From: Larix sibirica
Lineage: Eukaryota > Streptophyta > Pinopsida > Pinales > Pinaceae
Length of the DNA stretch: 13,446 bases
Direction: 5' to 3'
Assembly: GCA_004151065.3 (NCBI GenBank)
Contig: NWUY0300030863.1
Span: 5,448 to 18,893, forward strand
Shown here: positions 8,061 to 13,446 of the stretch, piece after piece
Numbering within the stretch: the first letter of the stretch is position 1
Layout: every line of letters begins with the position of its first letter
The notes under the pieces: generated by a model
Databases searched by the model: none
What the model was told of the DNA's origin: nothing
What the model saw: only the letters and a program-made list of their open reading frames with translations
Position numbers and translations under genes: made by a program

Positions 8061-9390
8061 TTGGTCAATCTACAAAAACCCTCACCAACAAAGAAAACTT
8101 ACAACAAGACAATATTGATTATGTCTACCAAAAAAACTCAATATGAATTCCCTAACTATAATTCTTTTAATGTCCTAAAGACCCCCGAGCACCAAAATTT
8201 ATCTTTGTTGTTGCTACATAATGAATATACTTTTGAGAAAGAGGTCAGGGCATCATATCAAAGGACGATGATAGACTCCACGTGGTAAAATATTTCATCA
8301 TTGAAGAACGTCTCTCTTTGGTAGTTTTTCCCTTTGTTTTCTTTCTTTACTTCAATCCATTTCCCTTTCCAGGGGAACTCACCATTGAGACTTTTATTGT
8401 CTCTCAAGTGAGTTGAATTACCCTTGGCAAGAATAGGTTGCACCTCCTAAACCAACATCAAGGTATATTTCAATGGGGGAACTTTCTACATTGTTACATT
8501 CTCTTTATCAAAGGGATTTGGCAGCTATACGATGATGCATTTTGCTCCTTTCTAACAAGTAGGCTTGTGATTCTTGTTACTCTAAATTGGTGCCATTGTA
8601 GGGATAGCCTAAAATACCCACTCATGATAGGAAATGACAATTTGACCAATTTAAAAATAGTCTATGTACTTGAAAGCAACTTGTTTGTATCCCAACCTTT
8701 ATTTCCAAAGTACTCCATAAACATCTAGAAGGATTTCTTCTAAAAAACCAAAGCCAAAAATCAACTACACATAGATCTACTGAAAGTGGAAAAATGGTTA
8801 AAAATAGACTCTCAGAAGATCGAAATAAACTTTTAAAGATGCGTTAATTCCTTGAAGGGATCTTCATTCCAAAATCATAGAGGGAGATTTAAAATCCTTA
8901 CCAGTGTTAGAATATAGGAAAAGACCTTTAAGAAGGGATCAAAATGTTGGTGTCAAGGTTGTATGAATAAACCAAAGTTGCCCCCAAACTAAGGATATTT
9001 GCAAAGCCACTATCTTATATCATTGATGATAGAAAATTCCACAATGCAAAAGCCCTTTGTACAAGGGATAACACCCCTAGTAAAAAGTCCCTTTACAAGT
9101 TGGAAATCCTAGAGTGGAGATTAACAAGCTTTGACTAAACACTATCAAGTTTATAGATTAACACATAGGAGCTATAACAAACTTAACTAGCGTGAATCCA
9201 CGTAGGGTTGAGTTTGAAAGGATGAGTCCTAGGTGTCTTTTGCACAAAGAAAATACCACACACACACATGATTGAGGATTCCCAACAATAATATCTTGGA
9301 AAAAGAGAGGACAATCTGTTTCAAATAGGGACTACATCGATTTAGCCCCTAGCAGGGGCGACTACACATCTTTACGAAGAGTCGTGACAA
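8061..9390. other. Unassigned AT-rich region
   Basis: I see no recognisable gene here. Short open frames exist on both strands (for example 8061-8288 and 8438-8728 on plus, 8258-8443 on minus), but none resembles a known domain and their length is ordinary for AT-rich DNA. The plus strand is A-rich in most of this stretch, in contrast to the T/G-rich stretch that begins near 9390. No terminal repeat, primer-binding site or tRNA gene could be supported. Confidence 0.5.
9256..9270. repeat. Short CA microsatellite
   Basis: About six CA units stand in a row, followed by TG. It is a short simple repeat of the kind common in plant intergenic DNA, with no sign of function. Confidence 0.7.
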
Positions 9391-10480
9391 TCCCCTTTGT
9401 TAACCCCCATTTTACATGGGTGTTCACATGTGATTTTTGCCACTTTTTAGTGGAGTTGCATTTTGATGGAGGGGATGTTTGCCTTGGGTTCTTGGTGGTA
9501 TAGTTTTGCTTCATGATATAATGATGCCTTGCCATATGGATTCTCATCACATATTTGGATTAGTGGCTATGAGATGTGTCGCTTTTCATGATGGTTGATA
9601 TTGATACAATTTCATATGGTTGGTTATCGACAAGGATAGTGCATTTCATTTTCATGTCACTTGATTATTGGTGAAGCACTCTAGCATCCTTGCTTTGTTA
9701 TAGCATTTCCATGGCTTTAATGAACTTTTATGGTGGAGCGCTAGGCTTCGCATTGTTTGATGATCCATGGAAGCATCATAATGTTTTGGAATTCATTGGC
9801 ACATTGAAGACATGCACCATCAAATTTTGTAGATCACTCTTGTTTAATATGTTAACATGGATGGTTTATGATTATTCTCAACCAATAAGTAATTGATATC
9901 GCATTTCAGGTATGTCATGATTTGTATGTGCATGTTTAGATTGATGTCACTTGAAGCAACCAACAAATCAATCACATTTTTAGATATCTGGGGTATGATA
10001 TGATACAAAGTATTGGGCAGTTGTTCCTAGGGGACGTATGAGTAAAAAATATAAAAATTAATGGAGAATTCATTAGATTGTTTCCATCAGATCAACAACA
10101 TATTTATCAATAATGCATGATCCCACAAATTCAAACATGTCACTCTAACATCTAGTAGTATAGACCAACAAAAGGCTCATGTAGAAGATGCACCCAAGCA
10201 TGGAATGGAGGGTCTAGTGAGTAAAATTTGAAGGAAAACACCCAGTTCTTAGTAATTTGGGTATTTCATGAGAACCCTAAAATGTTGGTAGCATGTAGGT
10301 CTATAACAATTTGATAGTAAGGGAGGCTTGATCAACATATATTATAGATTTTATGCTAAAGGGAATCGGTCCACCTATACTATATTTTTATGGCTTCTTT
10401 ATCCATAGATGAGGTCGTTGAGCTTTGGAGAAATCGTGATTGCCTTATGCCACTTGTTTGTGCACATATAGAGGAGGGTG
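9390..10480. other. Unassigned T/G-rich region
   Basis: The plus strand becomes rich in T and G from about 9390. No known domain appears in the short open frames (9690-9896, 10390-10599). An imperfect hairpin of nine-base arms lies at 9402-9424. The compositional skew continues through the repeat array to about 11800, so this may be the left part of one large element transcribed on the plus strand, but I cannot define its ends. Confidence 0.4.
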
Positions 10481-11400
10481 CTCATCCTTTGGAGCCTTAT
10501 TTCCCACTTATAGAGGACGTCCACCATGGAGGGTATTTATTTCCTCCTATTTTAGAGTTTATGCTATATTTGGAGTGGTTGTCCCATATTGGATGTTGAG
10601 TCAGTTGGTGTGTCAACATAATGTGGATAGTTCATTGCGGATCTAATACTTGGTTGAGGGTTTGACCCTTTGATGTGTGGATGCAACCTCTTGTTAATGA
10701 CTTGTTCTACACTCACATCATTCATTGATCTCCTTAAGGAGTGTCCACTCTTTGTCGGATCGTTGCGCTCATCTACACCTTTTGATGAGGGTGTTCACCT
10801 TTGGAGGTTTTCTTGCACTATCAGTCGTGCCTTTTGGTTGGAGCAATCCACTTGGAGGTTGCCTTGTACACTCACTTAGGCCACTTTGATGGGACATTTT
10901 AGGTTGGAAAGCCTTGTTGCATTTCTTCCTATGCCATATTGTTGGAGTGTTCCACTCATATAGGTGCCTTGTTCAGTTTTAATGCCTAGTTGGAGCTAGT
11001 ATTCAATATTGGTGGTTGTTTTCATTGGAGCATTCCACCTTAAAGGGTCTCCCACTCATCACTTGTGCCATTTTGGAGGTAGTTTCCCCCCACTATGCAC
11101 CTCTTCTTGTGCTTATCTCATGGAATGTTCTACCGTGGAGGATGTCTATTCCACACTTGTGTTGTTATGGTCCATGTTGGGTTTGTTGCATTGCATTCAT
11201 GAGGGTGGTTGTATGGTTTGATGCCCTATTTTATGGAGAGTGTTCCACCTTTGATGGTTGTTGGCACACTTGGAATGCCTTTACTGGTCGAGTTGTCCCC
11301 TTTAGAGGTTTCTTACACATTATTTGTGGATGATGTTTCATATTTGGAGTACCTTTTTCTTGGACAGTCCAACTTTGAGGGTTTGTTGCATACTTTATGG
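10480..11400 (+). repeat. Degenerate tandem array of roughly 100-base units
   Basis: A motif close to TTGGAGNNTTCCACCTT recurs on the plus strand at 10738-10754, 10838-10850, 10942-10958, 11025-11040, 11120-11134, 11233-11250 and 11360-11380. The spacings are about 100, 104, 83, 95, 113 and 127 bases. Related sites appear earlier at 10489 and 10568. Other phrases also return between the motif sites, such as CTTGTGCC followed by TTTTGG, and a TTGTTGCAT phrase at about 10912, 11179 and 11380. The units are too diverged for a young satellite. Open frames in the array (for example 11016-11333 and 11209-11571) look like by-products of the low-complexity T/G-rich sequence. Confidence 0.5.
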
Positions 11401-11714
11401 GGGACCTTTTACAAGGTTTGTCTACTTCTATCCAATCTCGTGGAATCTTTTTTGAATGCTAACCTTAGGAGGTTATATTGTGTTCCAATTTGTCATCATT
11501 CACCCTTGTTTCATGGAGGCACCCTATTTCTTGGGCCTTTTCCCTCTTGGATATTGTGTTTGTGGATTTGACCACTTTGCTTCATGCATATTTCATGGAT
11601 GTAGATGTTGCATTTTGTTGGAGGATATTCATTGTTTATTCCTCCCTATGATAGATCTAGGGTTTTAGCTCAGTTTATTCATATTTGATTGTAGAATGAG
11701 GTAGATCTACAACA

Positions 11715-11722
11715 TATATAAA
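11715..11722 (+). promoter_or_regulatory. TATA box, possible retroelement promoter
   Basis: The sequence TATATAAA followed by GG fits the plant TATA consensus well. It stands directly after the T/G-rich repeat array and a small AGATCT palindrome, and is followed by about 350 bases without a gene. That arrangement (subrepeats, TATA box, short leader) is what the U3-R part of a long terminal repeat looks like. I found neither a matching second repeat nor a primer-binding site in the window, so the nature of the transcript is open. Confidence 0.4.
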
Positions 11723-12070
11723 GGTTGGCTCTCACATTCATTTGTTATGGTTGGATTTTGAGTGTTCTCTCCCTTTCGAAGCTTAATGGACATATATTTC
11801 ATGGTGCAACTTGAAGTGTAAGGGTTTCTTCTCCATTCAAAGTGTGGAATCCTTGTTCTTATTTTTTAATGTTGATAATGAATTGTAGAATAACATATAA
11901 TAACTATACCTTCTTAGTAGGGACCAATTGAAAGGGTAACTTGCCTCATTGGAAGGAGTTTATGTGAGAATTATTTCCTCTAGATTCACTTTGTTGTCTT
12001 GTGCATGATTATATTACAATACTTCTATCGTATTTATAGAGTTGTTACTTGTAATACTTCATTGTATAGG
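11723..12070. other. AT-rich stretch between TATA box and CACTA terminus
   Basis: No gene or domain is recognised. If the TATA box is used, this would be the transcribed leader or the R-U5 part of a long terminal repeat. It contains T-rich and AATAA-like stretches around 11860-11900, but no clear terminal CA or primer-binding site could be placed. It ends with AGG at 12068-12070, directly before the CACTA terminus. Confidence 0.35.
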
Positions 12071-12093
12071 CACTACAAGGAAAATGCCATGTA

Positions 12094-12169
12094 GCGGAGG
12101 TTATAGTGGACGTTTTTAGTGTTGCAAGATTGGTCAAAATTCTCAAAAAACCTCTGCTACAACCTCCAC
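12094..12169. repeat. Subterminal inverted repeat of the CACTA end
   Basis: The stretch 12094-12117 is complementary in inverted orientation to 12146-12169 at 19 of 24 positions, by hand alignment. The shared core is G(C/T)GGAGGTT(A/G)TAG. A third, shorter copy, GTGGAGGTTTTTTTA, lies at 12250-12264. The arms could form a hairpin with a loop of about 28 bases. Repeats of this GGAGGTT kind next to a CACTA terminus are typical of subterminal regions bound by the transposase-associated protein. Confidence 0.55.
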
Positions 12170-12263
12170 CAATGGTACCAAATGTTTTAGTGTAGGTTTT
12201 TATGGAAATTTATTATAACTTAAAAAAACCAATCAGTCGAAGACTATTGTGGAGGTTTTTTTA

Positions 12264-12462
12264 TTGGTGCGATTTATTGAACCAAACGCACCAGTGCTAA
12301 CAAATGTAAAATGCACCGGTGTTTTTAAAAGCAATATATGTACCAGTGCACACCAAAATTGTAAAGCATTATATGCACTTGTGCTTGATAATACATATAG
12401 CACCACTGAACACCAAAATTTTAAACAGAACTAGTGCTTTATAACAATATATCCACTGGTGA
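12264..12462. repeat. Array of palindromic GCACCAGTGC-like motifs
   Basis: Seven related ten-base motifs follow each other: GCACCAGTGC (12288), GCACCGGTGT (12313), TACCAGTGCA (12341), GCACTTGTGC (12375), GCACCACTGA (12400), GAACTAGTGC (12428) and CCACTGGTGA (12453). Spacings are 25, 28, 34, 25, 28 and 25 bases, so roughly 2.5 helical turns. A partial site, TTGGTGCG, lies near 12265. The 12375 and 12288 copies have perfect four-base arms around two central bases. An ACACCAAAATT phrase also returns 60 bases apart (about 12350 and 12410). The likely role is subterminal binding sites of the CACTA element. Confidence 0.55.
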
Positions 12463-12714
12463 CATTTGAGTAAACCAAAACCTGAAGGTGGGTCCTATCC
12501 CCATTCACAAGCACCATTTATTTTAACAGTCCTTTCCTGATATCAATTTCAGCTAGACCCCGTGAAATGGGCCATCAACAATCCTCCATGTAGGCTTTAA
12601 TAAGGTAGATAAGTTTTTGAAACATAGAGTGGGATGCCCCCAGTGATTAGATACATGCTCTAGGAGTGCCTCCCACTGGCTACGTGTTGGTTTGACTGAA
12701 CCGATCGCGTTCCT

Positions 12715-12844
12715 ACCTAGCTCTCCTGGTCGTGCCCCTGGCCCTCCCGACTCCCTTCTCGCCCTTGTCCATCACCGCTGTGAAGGATCTTGGGTTCCCT
12801 TCTCTCCTCCCTCCCTGTCCGTCTCTCTGATCCCCTTGCCTCCA
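12715..12844 (+). promoter_or_regulatory. C/T-rich leader before the LINE reading frame
   Basis: This stretch is strongly pyrimidine-rich, with repeated CTCTCC, CCCTCC and CTCC phrases, and ends just before the ATG at 12845. It is in frame with that ATG and free of stops from 12692, so translation could start earlier, at 12692. The composition looks more like an untranslated leader than a conserved protein. LINEs often carry an internal promoter in such a leader, but no promoter motif can be pointed out here. Confidence 0.35.
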
Positions 12845-13446
12845 ATGGAATTAGATGTCGTAAGCCCTCCCCCTGATCTTGCTAATTTCTCGAAGCTTTT
12901 AGTCACACAAGGTAAGAAGCCTCTCTCCTCCTCTCAACAAAAGTTTGTGAGGAAGATCGATGAGATTCCAACTGTCGCTTTACCGATTGACATACCTTGT
13001 AAGACAGCCCTCAACCTGTCAGAACGAGGTTTGATCGGCCAGTTCACAGGCCTTTGGCCTTCCCCTAAGTCCACCAAACACTGGGTGTAGAAAAACTGGA
13101 GACCCTTGATTACTAAAGACGTCAAATCTTTCTTTCTGGGAAAAGGCTTCTTCGCTTTCGTTTTCGAATGTAAACAGGACCACGAGCTCATCTTCAGGAA
13201 CGGACCCTATTTTATGGGCCCACAAGGACCCTATATGAACAATTGGACCCCGAGTTTCGATCCAACCCATGACATCCCCTCTGTTGTCCCTGTTTGGGTG
13301 AGACTCCCTCGCCTACCCCTTCATTGTTGGAATAACGAGTCTTTGGAAGCCATCGGGAACGCACTGGGAAAATACATTGACAAAGTTGATCGGAAAGACC
13401 AATACTCTTGCACGAGAATCTACGTTGAAGTAGATCTGGAACACGG
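12845..13446 (+). pseudogene. LINE gag-like protein with DUF4283, one in-frame stop, partial
   Basis: This is the N-terminal part of a plant LINE polyprotein; DUF4283 is thought to bind the element's RNA. The frame runs 200 codons from ATG 12845 to the edge, with one stop, TAG at 13088-13090 (codon 82). After it the same frame stays open. Residues 1-55 are a leader beginning MELDVVSPPPDL. DUF4283 starts near NLSERGLIGQFTG (about residue 58-70), continues after the stop with KNWRPLITKDVKSFFLGKGF, FAFVFECKQDHELIFRNGPY, the signature VPVWVRLPRLPLHCW (about 13290-13333), AIGNALGKYID, and TRIYVEVDLEH at the edge. The TAG stands where a Trp-Val-x-Lys context would normally carry a sense codon, so one C-to-T change in CAG would explain it. 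The start at 12845 is preferred over 12692 because the leader before it is low-complexity. A host DUF4283 gene is a less likely alternative. Confidence 0.75.

Larger units (their letters stand above)
12071..12470 (+). mobile_element. CACTA-type transposon terminus, one end only
   Basis: The sequence CACTACAAGGAAAA at 12071-12084 is one base away from the classical CACTACAAGAAAA terminal inverted repeat of plant En/Spm-type DNA transposons. It is followed by what such ends carry: a subterminal region of several hundred bases with repeated short motifs in both orientations (12094-12169 and about 12264-12462). The element would extend to the right. The expected partner, TTTTCCTTGTAGTG, is not visible between here and the right edge, so the element is truncated, interrupted by the LINE at about 12690, or continues outside. 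CACTA elements make 3-base target duplications; the candidate here is AGG at 12068-12070. No transposase is visible. Confidence 0.6.
12692..13446 (+). mobile_element. 5' end of a third LINE, partial at right edge
   Basis: From about 12690 the composition changes from AT-rich to mixed with many C and CpG dinucleotides, and a long reading frame starts on the plus strand. It carries a DUF4283 domain (see separate entry). The true 5' boundary is unknown; a C/T-rich leader (about 12715-12844) precedes the likely start codon. It is oriented opposite to the two left-hand LINE copies and is much better preserved. The rest of the element (CCHC, endonuclease, RT) would lie beyond the window. Confidence 0.7.

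Noticed and set aside
8940-8965. TTGGTGTCAAGGTTG as a primer-binding site of a retrotransposon
   Set aside because: The similarity to the usual TGGTATCAGAGC type is weak and no long terminal repeat end precedes it.
10390-11668. Chain of short plus-strand open frames as an exon-rich gene or polyprotein
   Set aside because: The translations share no known motif, they change frame repeatedly, and the sequence shows a degenerate 100-base repetition that explains open frames without coding.
9386-12240. A complete long terminal repeat from TGACAATCCCC at 9387 to about 12236 with a GTCG duplication
   Set aside because: The four-base match is within chance, and the proposed right end would lie inside the CACTA subterminal region. 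No primer-binding site follows.
12934-13270. Minus-strand open frames in the right-hand LINE
   Set aside because: They are antisense to the DUF4283 frame, which has clear family motifs on the plus strand.
12845-13446. A host gene of the DUF4283 family
   Set aside because: The domain is most common at the start of plant LINE polyproteins, there is an in-frame stop, and the surroundings are transposable elements. It remains possible until the right flank is seen.
1-13446. tRNA, rRNA, CRISPR, bacterial operons or defence systems
   Set aside because: No cloverleaf, no conserved rRNA blocks, no regular spacer array, and no intact bacterial-type gene is visible. The plant LINE and CACTA signatures explain the recognisable parts.

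Overview
The window looks like repeat-rich nuclear DNA of a seed plant. The evidence is entirely in mobile elements: non-LTR retrotransposons (LINEs) of the plant type, in which a DUF4283 domain and a CCHC knuckle precede an endonuclease, a reverse transcriptase and a C-terminal zf-RVT region, and a DNA-transposon end of the CACTA (En/Spm) type. The DNA is AT-rich and intergenic in character, with long old decayed repeats and no intact host gene. A large gymnosperm-like genome would fit, but the sequence does not prove which plant this is.

Layout. About 90-2300 (minus strand) is a broken LINE fragment (copy 1) with endonuclease, linker and reverse transcriptase remnants. About 2303-2450 is a short GC-rich segment of unknown origin that ends at an ambiguous base (n at 2449). 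From 2450 to about 7140, and probably on to about 8060, lies a second and far more complete LINE of the same family in the same orientation (copy 2). Its domains can be read in order from right to left: DUF4283, CCHC, linker, endonuclease, reverse transcriptase, C-terminal region, zf-RVT. It is broken by many stops and frameshifts. From about 8060 to 10380 I recognise no gene. About 10480-11400 holds a degenerate array of roughly 100-base units, followed by a good TATA box at 11715, so it may be the promoter side of an unidentified retroelement. At 12071 a CACTA-type terminus begins, followed by an inverted repeat and a run of short palindromic motifs about 28 bases apart. From about 12690 to the right edge is the 5' end of a third LINE, on the plus strand and much better preserved: a DUF4283 reading frame with a single in-frame stop in the part visible.

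Nothing here functions together as an operon or pathway. The window is a stack of transposable elements of different ages: two old LINE copies, an unidentified T/G-rich element, a CACTA end without a visible partner, and a younger LINE. I did not find a convincing new biological system. The points most worth a second look are the GC-rich segment and n at the LINE/LINE junction, the palindrome array behind the CACTA terminus, the 100-base array in front of the TATA box, and the contrast in preservation between the right-hand LINE and the two left-hand copies.
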